Part shown: one piece after another, positions 35,291 to 43,183 of the stretch | How positions within the stretch are numbered: position 1 is the first letter of the stretch | How the letters are laid out: each line of letters starts with the position of its first letter | Origin: Minisyncoccota bacterium | GTDB taxonomy: Bacteria; Patescibacteriota; Minisyncoccia; Phycocordibacterales; PALSA-1337 | DNA: 59,834 nucleotides | Direction: 5' to 3' | NCBI GenBank assembly: GCA_017991475.1 | Contig: JAGOQK010000005.1 | Coordinates: forward strand, 1 to 59,834 | Notes under the pieces: generated by a model | The model's input: the letters and a program-made list of their open reading frames with translations, nothing else | Database searches by the model: none | What the model was told of the DNA's origin: nothing | Made by a program: the position numbers and the translations under genes

Positions 35291-36334
35291 TTAACTTCTA
35301 TAAATATCAAATCTGATTGGATTGCTTGAACCATTCTGTCCTTCAATATTTACATAATATGTTCCCCAGAGTAATTTTTGGTAACTTGAACATGGTTTTC
35401 CGGAAGCTCCAGTATACTCAATACAAACATCCATTGAACTTGGAATAGTTATCTTTATTTCACTATCAGAAACTGGCACCCCACCCCACAAAATAGCATT
35501 CACATTATCACCCTTTATTCGAACAAGAGTGTCGTGCCCTGAAAATCCCTTGCCCTTAATCGTGATAGTTTGACCCCATGTTGTCCCGGCTGGAGTAATC
35601 GAGTCTATCCGAATATCAACAGAAGGTATGGCAGCTGATTTTGGAGGAGTAAAAGATCTTATGATTGAGTAAAATTGAAATTGGTCTATTTTAGGAGATG
35701 AGCTAATCCAAAAGAAATTGCCGTTATACATAAACAGCGCCTGCAAAGCCCATAAATATGACTGTGATGAAATATCCCAATTTTTCTGGTTAAAGACAAT
35801 GAAATCCACTCCGCCGATCGATTCTTTCTTAAGAAAAACATTAACAATATTTCCTCTCTCATCAACCTTTGACAATTTTGACCAGAAATCATCAACGGAA
35901 TTTGAGCCAGTAATCCATGCTGTGCCATTTTCGCGATTTATTCTCAACCATGGCGAATCAAGATATTCAGTTGAATCCCAAGTCTCACTAAGTAAACTGT
36001 ATGGAGTCATAAGAACCATATCCTTATCACCTGTCCTCTCCACAAGATAAGGTCTTTCGCCTTTTTGTTTTCCAGGCCACTCAAAAGCAAAAAATGATTT
36101 TGGATAATATAATGAATAGTTATATTTAGTATTGATATACAATTTAGAATCAAAATCTTTTGTACCTGAATCTACTAACTCACTATTCTTTTGAGCAGCC
36201 GTATCCATGTGAGTATTTGTAGCAATATCATCTACTACCGGAGTTACCGAGCTGTTGTAGGTATCCATATAATAGACACCTCCTCCTAAAAGAATGACAG
36301 CAACTACAGTCCCCCAAATAATTTTTTTATTCAT
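35291..36334 (-). CDS. Membrane-anchored protein with a C-terminal IPT/TIG domain
   Basis: 347 aa. N-terminal anchor (KKIIWGTVVAVILLGGGVYYM), a Thr/Asp-rich linker, a central domain of unknown fold (about 60-225, rich in W, Y and F), and an IPT/TIG Ig-like domain (RIDSITPAGTTWGQTITIKGKGF ... YYVNIEGQNG in pieces). Much more AT-rich than pheS and pheT, with TTT, AAA and ATA codons. It sits 5 bases after pheS inside the phe operon and looks like an insertion. It should face the outside of the cell. Confidence 0.8.
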   Translation of the reverse strand: MNKKIIWGTVVAVILLGGGVYYMDTYNSSVTPVVDDIATNTHMDTAAQKNSELVDSGTKDFDSKLYINTKYNYSLYYPKSFFAFEWPGKQKGERPYLVERTGDKDMVLMTPYSLLSETWDSTEYLDSPWLRINRENGTAWITGSNSVDDFWSKLSKVDERGNIVNVFLKKESIGGVDFIVFNQKNWDISSQSYLWALQALFMYNGNFFWISSSPKIDQFQFYSIIRSFTPPKSAAIPSVDIRIDSITPAGTTWGQTITIKGKGFSGHDTLVRIKGDNVNAILWGGVPVSDSEIKITIPSSMDVCIEYTGASGKPCSSYQKLLWGTYYVNIEGQNGSSNPIRFDIYRS

Positions 36335-36339
36335 ACAAA

Positions 36340-37098
36340 TTAAAACTGATTAACAAATCTCAAATCACCCGAATAGAGCAGTCTGATATCATCCAGCCCG
36401 TAGCGAATCATGAGGAGGCGATCGATACCACCACCGAACGCATAGCCAGAATATTTCTCCGGATCGATCCCTGCCATACGAAGTACATTCTCATGGACAG
36501 GACCAGCACCCATGACCTCGAGCCAGCGACCCTTGAAGAAAATATCAACCTCGACACCTGGCTCCACGAATGGGAAATAGCTCGGACGAAAGCGCATCTG
36601 CACATCGTTGCCGAAAAGAGCCTTGAAAAAATACTCCAGCGTGCCTTTCAATTCCGCAAGAGAAACCTTCTCTTCAATATAGAGTCCCTCCACCTGATGG
36701 AACTGTGCCTCATGTGTCGCATCTGTCGCCTCATTCCTGTACACCTTGCCAGGAACAATGATCTTGAATGGCGGCTTGTGATTTTGCATATATCGTATCT
36801 GCACCGGTGACGTATGCGTCCGCAAAACCAAATGTTCTGTGCTTTGTGATTCATTTTTGACTTTTGACATTTGACTTTTGACATCACTTTTTGGATCTTT
36901 TATCCAAAAAGTGTCCTGCATCCCTCTCGCCGGATGTCCTGCCGGAATATTCAGCGCATCAAAGTTATAGAACTCTGTTTCCAATTCCGGACCTTGCGCA
37001 ACCTCAAAACCAATCTTTTCGAAGATCGTCTGTATTTCCCTGATCATCTGGGTCATCGGATGCAGGTGGCCTTTCTGACTATTCGCGGAGGGATTCAT
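36340..37098 (-). CDS. pheS: Phenylalanyl-tRNA synthetase alpha subunit, lacking the N-terminal coiled coil
   Basis: 252 aa from the ATG at 37096-37098 (MNPSANSQKGHLHPM); a TTG or ATG six codons earlier is possible. The class II catalytic core starts at once: HPMTQMIREIQTIFEKIGFEV, then the motif 2 region VYRNEATDATHEAQFHQVEGL and motif 3 GYAFGGGIDRLLMIRYG. The 85-residue tRNA-binding coiled coil of normal PheS is absent. An insert of about 20 residues (near 68-88, VKSQMSKVKNESQ) before VLRTHTSPVQ is coded by a short GTCAAAA/T repeat. Confidence 0.95.
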   Translation of the reverse strand: MNPSANSQKGHLHPMTQMIREIQTIFEKIGFEVAQGPELETEFYNFDALNIPAGHPARGMQDTFWIKDPKSDVKSQMSKVKNESQSTEHLVLRTHTSPVQIRYMQNHKPPFKIIVPGKVYRNEATDATHEAQFHQVEGLYIEEKVSLAELKGTLEYFFKALFGNDVQMRFRPSYFPFVEPGVEVDIFFKGRWLEVMGAGPVHENVLRMAGIDPEKYSGYAFGGGIDRLLMIRYGLDDIRLLYSGDLRFVNQF

Positions 37099-37135
37099 TG
37101 TGTCTAACTGTACCAAAAATACCGGAATATTTCAC

Positions 37136-37975
37136 CTATATACTGAGCTCAAAAATACCCTTTGCATCTTTCACATAAATACGGCCGTTGCTGACGAGCG
37201 CCTGGGCATTCTTTGCTACATGCAGAGGCAAGAGCGTGCGCTCTGTGCGATTGTCCACCTCAAGTGCAAATACACCCTGATCGGTAGTGAGCACGAGGAC
37301 ATCATCACGGCCCGGGAAGAAATCGACGCTCAACACCATCGATTTGATAACGATAAAAGTCTGTTCGAGACATAATTCCTGTGCATCCACTACAGAACAG
37401 AGGAAGTAGGGAGTCTCTGAGTCGCTTCCTCGCCATTCGACAAGCACGGTATGTCCATCCTCGATCCAGACAGCAACATTGCTACGGACATGTGCAGAGT
37501 CGCTCGATGTCGCCAGATTGACCGGACTTGATGAGGCAAATGTTTTGACTACGACAGCGTATGAAGATGATGCGTTGGTAAGTTGTTGAATTTTCGGCTC
37601 TGTAGGAAGTATGAAGGGAAACGCGTATGCGACCTTGGTTGGCATGACGTATACTTCACGATGCCACGGCATAGTGCCACTTGCGACAACATCAAGTGTA
37701 TGGACGCCCGGATGGATATTGCGGAGAAAAAATGAATCAGCAAAAAGCCCTGGCTCTGCGACCGCCTGACCGTCAACGAACAGAGTCGCTGGTCGATCAG
37801 GAACAGCTACTGAGAGTGCACCCATCGGTACGAGACCAGACTCCCCTTGTACTGATGAGAAACGATATCCGCTCGCATACAAGATGAGTGCGGGCACCAT
37901 CACCAAGAATGCAAAAAATGCCGCGAGTGCGAGTGCAAATCGTGACCTGCGTGACATTGGCTTGAGTGACTCCAT
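37136..37975 (-). CDS. PEGA-domain membrane-anchored protein
   Basis: 279 aa. N-terminal anchor (ALALAAFFAFLVMVPALILYAS), then a PEGA domain (PATLFVDGQAVAEPGLFADSFFLRNIHPGVHTLDV) as found in many Patescibacteria surface proteins, then a beta-propeller-like region with repeated V-F/L-x-V strands. TAGAAT preceded by TGC lies seven bases before the ATG (leaderless). Confidence 0.85.
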   Translation of the reverse strand: MESLKPMSRRSRFALALAAFFAFLVMVPALILYASGYRFSSVQGESGLVPMGALSVAVPDRPATLFVDGQAVAEPGLFADSFFLRNIHPGVHTLDVVASGTMPWHREVYVMPTKVAYAFPFILPTEPKIQQLTNASSSYAVVVKTFASSSPVNLATSSDSAHVRSNVAVWIEDGHTVLVEWRGSDSETPYFLCSVVDAQELCLEQTFIVIKSMVLSVDFFPGRDDVLVLTTDQGVFALEVDNRTERTLLPLHVAKNAQALVSNGRIYVKDAKGIFELSI

Positions 37976-38017
37976 GTGGCGGATTCTAGCACAGATACAG
38001 GAAAATGTGAGGAGTTT

Positions 38018-39550
38018 CTAGGTGCGATGCTTGGGTGTCACCCAGAAGCCCATATAGCGGCCGAGGAGGAGTCTCGTCTGAGCATCGAGTGCGGGAAACG
38101 CCCCAAACACGGTGATCGTGATCGGTACAAGTATCCACTGGAGGACCATGCCGAGCTTCCTACGTCTCGGTATATGGAGCGGCATAGGCGGCAAGAGCGT
38201 CATCGCGATATACGCAGAAACGATGAGACCGAACATGGTGATGATCATGATATCGCGCGTGATCACGGGCAGATTGTACGCAAGTACGAGCGATGAGAAG
38301 TTACCCCTACCGATGATTGCGGGCAACCAGCCGAGCAAGAAGATGAGGATAGGATTGGTAGCAAGTGACCAGAATCCTTCGAGCTGCATCCATGACATGC
38401 GGAGCTTGGTCTTCCACGATATATCAGGACGCTTCAAGAAATTGAACAGGATATAGGGAACATTCTCGACACCCCACGACCAACGACGCTGCTGAAGATA
38501 GATATTCTTGAGAGTAGTCCAGAATGAAGGTGCGAGGTTGGCATCCATGGACACGGGATATGCCATCGGGACGACTTCATAGTCCCCTTTGAAGTGCATG
38601 AAGCAATTCCAGAAAATGCGCGAATCTTCCGACACCATATTCTTCTGCCAATATCCCACTTCGTAGAGCGTCTGGAAAATAACGGCATGCGAAGAAAATG
38701 TCGCAAGACGCTCAGGTCGTTCCTGCTGAACCATCTGCCAGAATGTCCCTGAGAACGCGACAACGCGCGAAAGTGCAGGAGCATCCCAAATGTTGTTATT
38801 ATAGAGCGGCACGGGCTGGAATGAGGCGCGTAGTGGACGAGGATGTGTGAGAACATGCCACGAAAGACATGAGAAATAGCGCGGATATACTACGGTGTCT
38901 ATATCGAATGCTGACACGACGACACGATCGTAGGGTATCTTGTGCGCATCGAGTATCTCAATACGCGCGCGCTCGCTCGCATATGATATGTTCGATCCCT
39001 TCCCTGCCATTTCACCAGGTGCGCCTTCTGGATGAAAGGTTGAAATGAAATAGCCGAACTTCGATCCATACTCGGTGCGAGCCCGAGCGGCACACTCATG
39101 TGCATAGGATCCTGCACGCTCCTCACCTGCAAGTACAACGATGAGGCGTGTCAGGTCAGTGTTAGATTGTGCGAGTGCCTCAAGACTCTTGGCTATAACT
39201 CCGTATCCCTCCTTGTAGAACGGAAGTATGACGAGATGGCAGAGATCATTACCTGGCAATGCAGCCAACTCACGATCCCAGTCTGTCGCGAGAGCGATTC
39301 GCGTGCGCTTCCAATTCTTGCGAAGATGGATGGAGAGAAAGGCTGTTTTGAGGAACCAGTACGCATCAAAAGCAATAATGAATATCGCCGCATAGTATGG
39401 AATGAAATATGACGCCACGATAGCACCGATGATAGTACCCCATGCGAGCACCCCCGGAAGCATTTCGAAAACGCGGTAGAGGAGTCTATCGCGGCCCTGC
39501 AATTCATCGGCTCGGCCTATTCGGTATCGTATTATATCGGGTGTAGTCAT
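38018..39550 (-). CDS. Membrane-bound family-2-type glycosyltransferase
   Basis: 510 aa. Two N-terminal helices (about 30-75), a cytosolic GT-A domain with LVILPFYKEGYGVIAKSLEAL, VSAFDIDTVV (DxD) and QQRRWSWG (Q-x-x-R-W of processive enzymes), then four C-terminal helices. The layout resembles cellulose/hyaluronan-synthase-like enzymes that make and export a polysaccharide. Sugar unknown. A TAGAGT six bases before the ATG suggests a leaderless mRNA. Confidence 0.85.
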   Translation of the reverse strand: MTTPDIIRYRIGRADELQGRDRLLYRVFEMLPGVLAWGTIIGAIVASYFIPYYAAIFIIAFDAYWFLKTAFLSIHLRKNWKRTRIALATDWDRELAALPGNDLCHLVILPFYKEGYGVIAKSLEALAQSNTDLTRLIVVLAGEERAGSYAHECAARARTEYGSKFGYFISTFHPEGAPGEMAGKGSNISYASERARIEILDAHKIPYDRVVVSAFDIDTVVYPRYFSCLSWHVLTHPRPLRASFQPVPLYNNNIWDAPALSRVVAFSGTFWQMVQQERPERLATFSSHAVIFQTLYEVGYWQKNMVSEDSRIFWNCFMHFKGDYEVVPMAYPVSMDANLAPSFWTTLKNIYLQQRRWSWGVENVPYILFNFLKRPDISWKTKLRMSWMQLEGFWSLATNPILIFLLGWLPAIIGRGNFSSLVLAYNLPVITRDIMIITMFGLIVSAYIAMTLLPPMPLHIPRRRKLGMVLQWILVPITITVFGAFPALDAQTRLLLGRYMGFWVTPKHRT

Positions 39551-39580
39551 GACTGAACTCTATCCTTAAACTGCTACCGT

Positions 39581-39647
39581 CTCGAAATTTTCCCAACTCA
39601 TGTCGGGAAAATTCTCTCGACGCGAATTTTGTTAAGATCAAAATTCG
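39581..39647. repeat. Two consecutive hairpins beside tRNA-Thr
   Basis: CTCGAAATTTTCCC (39581-39594) pairs with GGGAAAATTCTCTCGA (39605-39620). CGAATTTTG / CAAAATTCG (39623-39647) repeats the palindrome found beside tRNA-Val. Confidence 0.75.
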
Positions 39648-39656
39648 AAAATTCAG

Positions 39657-39729
39657 AGCCACCTCCCAGATTTGAACTGGGGACCTTCGCTTTACAAAAG
39701 CGTTGCTCTACCAACTGAGCTAAGGTGGC
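39657..39729 (-). tRNA. tRNA-Thr (TGT), CCA not encoded
   Basis: Acceptor GCCACCT/AGGTGGC, D arm AGCTCAGTTGGTAGAGC, anticodon loop TTGTAAA giving TGT, T arm with CCAGTTCAAATCTGG, discriminator T, followed by CTG. Confidence 0.95.
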
Positions 39730-39769
39730 ACGACCACCACAATATCAACTTTTCGCCAATCTTGCAAAA

Positions 39770-40144
39770 CTACTTATCCGAAATCCTCCTTAGATAGAAG
39801 GATGCCCCCTCCTTCTTGATCTCTCCGCGACCACGGACGGCGTCCATCATGCGCTTGCCGTGAGGGTTAGCGAGGAACAATGCCTTGATCTCAACATACA
39901 CCTTGCGTACGTGGACGAGCATGTGGAAGGCGACCCAGTGACCAAGCGCGATGAACGTATGCTTATTTATGTATGAAACAAATGTTTTAACGCTTGAAAA
40001 TATGCTCTGGAAAAATCTATCCGTACCTCGACCGAGGCGGGAGATGAGACTTGGATGACCCGTCTTCACTTCCCCACGCTTCAGCAAGAGCATCAGAATA
40101 ATGCCAATGAGCGAAGCGTAGAAAATTGAAATGAGGGTGTACAT
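39770..40144 (-). CDS. Small membrane protein coupled to tsf
   Basis: 124 aa. One N-terminal helix (LISIFYASLIGIILMLLL), then a basic amphipathic region (HTFIALGHWVAFHMLVHVRKVYVEIKALF) and a basic tail. Its ATG overlaps the tsf stop by one base (TAATG arrangement), so it is translationally coupled to tsf. No family recognised. Confidence 0.75.
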   Translation of the reverse strand: MYTLISIFYASLIGIILMLLLKRGEVKTGHPSLISRLGRGTDRFFQSIFSSVKTFVSYINKHTFIALGHWVAFHMLVHVRKVYVEIKALFLANPHGKRMMDAVRGRGEIKKEGASFYLRRISDK

Positions 40145-40737
40145 TAATTCTCAAGAACCTTGAAGCGCTTGAAGCGAGCAAGCGCTGTCTTCTCACCGAA
40201 CTTCTGAACAGCCCCATCGAGGAGACCTTGGATGGTGACCTCCGGATTTTTGATAAATGGCTGATCAAGCAAGACCATTTCGGCAAAATACGTATCGAGC
40301 TTGCCTTGGAGAATCTTGTCCTTCATAGCTGCTGGCTTATCCTTGACCTCCTCCTCGAATACAGAGCGTGCAATCTTCATATCCTCCTCCTTGATGTCAG
40401 CCTTGCTTACGAACTTTGGGTTGGTTGCAGTCACATGCATAGCGATATCGCGCGCAATAGTCTTGAACTCATCGTTGTTCGCAACGAAATCAGTCTCACA
40501 GTTGAGTTCGACGATCGCGCCGACACTGCCATTGGCATGAATGTATGCCTGGACGGTACCTGCAGCGAACGTGCGGTCGCTCTTCTTGGCAGAGAGCTCA
40601 CCACTCTTCTTCTGGAGGATGACGCGGGCCTTGTCCATATCACCACCAGCCTCCTCGAGTGCCTTCTTGCACTGCATGACCGAGATACCGGTCTGATCGC
40701 GGAGATTCTTGACTTGTTCGGTGGTAATGGTTGACAT
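40144..40737 (-). CDS. tsf: Elongation factor Ts
   Basis: 197 aa from the ATG at 40735-40737; the longer frame upstream has no family likeness. The N-terminal UBA-like domain (VKNLRDQTGISVMQCKKALEE), the TDFV motif in NCETDFVANNDEFK and the single short dimerisation region show the short EF-Ts form. It recycles EF-Tu. Follows rpsB by 274 bases that include a palindrome. Confidence 0.96.
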   Translation of the reverse strand: MSTITTEQVKNLRDQTGISVMQCKKALEEAGGDMDKARVILQKKSGELSAKKSDRTFAAGTVQAYIHANGSVGAIVELNCETDFVANNDEFKTIARDIAMHVTATNPKFVSKADIKEEDMKIARSVFEEEVKDKPAAMKDKILQGKLDTYFAEMVLLDQPFIKNPEVTIQGLLDGAVQKFGEKTALARFKRFKVLEN

Positions 40738-40927
40738 GGTTTTGCTTGTGTTAGTGATTATTGGATCGGGAGCTATGTTCATCTTCTTGGATAACGACTC
40801 TTGTTTCTTTTTCAACGCGGAAATATCGGAGGAGCCGGGTGGTTTCTTTTGAATCTTATCTTTATCGGAATTCCAGAGGAAGAATGGGCTAAGCATAGCA
40901 GTAATGAATTTCTAATTACTAATTGAC

Positions 40928-40990
40928 CTAATTTCTAAATAATATCCACTTTCGGGTATCTACCCAAGATAGGTACTATTTAGAAATTAG
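40928..40990. repeat. Inverted repeat between rpsB and tsf
   Basis: Perfect 14-bp arms CTAATTTCTAAATA (40928-40941) and TATTTAGAAATTAG (40977-40990) with a 35-base centre, plus more ATTAGAAT-type repeats at 40987-41010. Confidence 0.9.
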
Positions 40991-41011
40991 AATAATTAGA
41001 ATAATTAGAAA

Positions 41012-41713
41012 CTAACTAACCTTTTTCCCTTCCTGATAGGCCTTGACGATTTCGTCCACGAAGAACTGGATGCTTGACCTCGATGCATCATTGCCGATAA
41101 CTGGGTGGATAACCTCAGTGATGTCACAGTCTGAACCAGCAAGAGCGATAACAGGAACATTCATATCGAGAGCTTCCTTGAGAGCATTCTTCTCGCGGCG
41201 AGGGTCGATCATGAAGATAGCATCAGGAGCCTTCTTGAGAGAAACGATACCGAGGAACATCTTCTCGAGAGATGCGATCTCTTTGTCTATGAGCATACGC
41301 TCACGCTTGGTGTACTTTGCGAGTTCACCCTTTTCGCGATCCGAGATGAGCTTCTCATAACGATCGATACGCTTCCTGATCTGACCAAAGTTCGAGAGGG
41401 TGCCTCCGATCCAGCGACCCTCGACATACGGCATGTTGAGTGAGAGTGCGGCGTTCTTGATAGACATCGAAGCCTCCTTCTTGCCTCCAACGAAGAGGAT
41501 GGTCTTGCCTTCCTTTGCGAGAGCAGCGACGACGACCTTGGCCTTCTCAAGAGACTCAGTAGTCTTCTCAAGGTCGAAGATGTCGGTAGAATTCTTGGTA
41601 CCGAAAATATAAGGCGCTACTGTAGGGTGGCGGCGTGAGCGAGCAAGGCCGAAATGAGCACCTGCTGAGAACATGGATTCGATGGCTTTATTGGCCGTTG
41701 TTTTGATTGACAT
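41012..41713 (-). CDS. rpsB: Ribosomal protein uS2
   Basis: 233 aa. FSAGAHFGLARSRRHPTVAPYIFG near the start, GTLSNFGQIRKRI, and IFMIDPRREKNALKEA with VPVIALAGSDCDI are the family blocks. Assembles late on the 30S head-body junction. A TTGACT-17-TACCCT promoter lies just upstream. Confidence 0.97.
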   Translation of the reverse strand: MSIKTTANKAIESMFSAGAHFGLARSRRHPTVAPYIFGTKNSTDIFDLEKTTESLEKAKVVVAALAKEGKTILFVGGKKEASMSIKNAALSLNMPYVEGRWIGGTLSNFGQIRKRIDRYEKLISDREKGELAKYTKRERMLIDKEIASLEKMFLGIVSLKKAPDAIFMIDPRREKNALKEALDMNVPVIALAGSDCDITEVIHPVIGNDASRSSIQFFVDEIVKAYQEGKKVS

Positions 41714-41724
41714 AGGTGAAGTAC

Positions 41725-41753
41725 AGGGTATCAGAAATGGCTCGAGGAGTCAA
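41725..41753 (-). promoter_or_regulatory. Promoter of rpsB
   Basis: On the minus strand: TTGACT (41748-41753), 17 bp, TGA then TACCCT (41725-41730). Confidence 0.7.
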
Positions 41754-41791
41754 CTGGGTTTGAGGCTATATTATGTAGTGTTTCCAACCAA

Positions 41792-41824
41792 GTTAAAACC
41801 CCGCCGGAACAAGTCCTGCGGGGT
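41792..41824 (-). terminator. Terminator of the REC-like orphan operon
   Basis: ACCCCGC / GCGGGGT stem with inner pairing, followed by TTTTAA on the minus strand. Confidence 0.8.
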
Positions 41825-41861
41825 GAAAGTTTTTGTTTCGAGCATTTCGGCTCTTTAGGCG

Positions 41862-42344
41862 TTATGCCTTTGACTTTGTAGTCGTGGTTTGTTTTTCCGC
41901 GAGCTGAATGACTTGTTCAATTGCCGATCTCCAATTTTTATTGTCGTCCCACCCGAAAGGTGCGGACTCATTGAAGTCGGGGAAGTAACAAGTGGGCTGG
42001 AGGTAGCCGTCGTGGATGAAACCGATGGCTTCACCGTGATGGCCTCGATGGTGATCACTATCGTTGGTGCAGATCGCTACGGGTTTACCAAAGTACAAAC
42101 TGTGAATTGCGACCATCAAGCCCATCGGCTTTTGGCCATAATAGTCTTCATCAGTTCGATACCTCCACATGAGATCCGTTACCACATAATCCACTTCAGG
42201 AATGTGACGCATCCAATCAAGCCCCCGATCCGTACCGCGAGTGAGCGGGTCACAAACTACAGGTTCGAGACCCATCTCCTTCGCAATCCTTTCTGCGTTG
42301 GAACGTTGAGCTTCGGAATCATCAATGATCAATATCTTTTTCAT
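41862..42344 (-). CDS. Receiver-like protein without output domain
   Basis: 160 aa. KKILIIDDSEAQRSNAERIAKEMG gives the acidic pair of a CheY-like receiver after strand 1, and EVDYVVTDLMW holds the expected phospho-acceptor Asp. Strand 4 (KPVAICTNDS) has the T/S switch position, but a His/Asp-rich insert (DSDHHRGHHGEA) replaces the next loop and the final Lys is not evident. The insert could bind metal (inference). Second gene of a two-gene unit after the 190-aa orphan. Confidence 0.7.
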   Translation of the reverse strand: MKKILIIDDSEAQRSNAERIAKEMGLEPVVCDPLTRGTDRGLDWMRHIPEVDYVVTDLMWRYRTDEDYYGQKPMGLMVAIHSLYFGKPVAICTNDSDHHRGHHGEAIGFIHDGYLQPTCYFPDFNESAPFGWDDNKNWRSAIEQVIQLAEKQTTTTKSKA

Positions 42345-42370
42345 ACTATCGTTTACCTTTCAGTTTTGAG

Positions 42371-42943
42371 TTATGGTTGACGTTTACCGACTTGGAACGC
42401 CTCTGCAGCTATCGCACACAAGACATCCCGGATTCCATCAAGCTCCGCCATTGCTCTTACCGCCACCAAACCGGCGACAGCTTCCTCATCACTGATTGCT
42501 CCACCATGTGCTAACACAGCTTGGGGAGTGATCTTGATGAGACCGAGAACAGCATCTTGCTGATGTTCATCACGATACATCTCTTGTGCTTCGTCCTGAG
42601 ACGAGCATTCTGATTTCCAAACCATCAATTGATCCCCTTCCCGAGTAAACGCGAAGTTTAAACTCTTGAAGGTTCTTTCCTTGATTGGCTTAGCTTCGGG
42701 ATTTTCTTTCCCGATACTAACGTCGACTGCCTTCAAAACCTTTTCCCGTTGAGAACCAAAGTCCTCAACCCTGAAGGTGACATCGATGCCTGGCTTTTCG
42801 AGCATGGTCCCAGGATGCAATGATGCAACCTCGAACTTCTGATCGTTGTGCGTGCTGCTTGGGTCTTTGACCTTCACAACCCACACTAATTTGCCGGACT
42901 TGTTGTCGTATGCCACGACATAACCTTTGATTCGTTGAATCAT
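42371..42943 (-). CDS. Orphan protein, function unknown
   Basis: 190 aa. GAAAGG is nine bases before the ATG. The N-terminal half is beta-rich (IKGYVVAYDNKSGKLVWVVKV), and residues about 60-75 carry VTFRVEDFGSQREKVLKAVDV, which could be a small OB or cold-shock-like barrel. The C-terminal half is helical with an Ala-rich segment (EEAVAGLVAVRAMAELDGI). It starts the unit with the receiver-like gene. No family assigned. Confidence 0.7.
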   Translation of the reverse strand: MIQRIKGYVVAYDNKSGKLVWVVKVKDPSSTHNDQKFEVASLHPGTMLEKPGIDVTFRVEDFGSQREKVLKAVDVSIGKENPEAKPIKERTFKSLNFAFTREGDQLMVWKSECSSQDEAQEMYRDEHQQDAVLGLIKITPQAVLAHGGAISDEEAVAGLVAVRAMAELDGIRDVLCAIAAEAFQVGKRQP

Positions 42944-43043
42944 AACCGAATCCTTTCCTCTGCACTTTCGTGCTATTTGTTGATGTTTCTAGCCACAAAC
43001 CTGTGACTACAGTTGTAAAAGAACGCCTTCTACTACTGTATCT

Positions 43044-43073
43044 ATTATACCATATAATGTGCCCATAAGTCAA
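43044..43073 (-). promoter_or_regulatory. Strong promoter of the orphan/receiver unit
   Basis: On the minus strand: TTGACT (43068-43073), 18 bp, TGG then TATAAT (43044-43049). It starts a leader of about 95 nt. Confidence 0.88.
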
Positions 43074-43124
43074 TATACCACAGTTTGGCTTAAAATAAGC
43101 CTTATTTATCACTTCTCTTCCCAT

Positions 43125-43148
43125 CAAAAAAGAGCAGTTACCTGCTCC
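43125..43148 (-). terminator. Terminator after secY
   Basis: GAGCAG / CTGCTC stem, 4-base loop, followed by a run of six T on the minus strand. Confidence 0.85.
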
Positions 43149-43183
43149 CTTTTGGCATTTGATATTTGAACTTTGACCTTACT

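Noticed and set aside
35291-36334. IPT/TIG gene as a fused part of pheS
   Set aside because: The pheS frame ends with a normal stop, and the next gene has its own start and membrane anchor.
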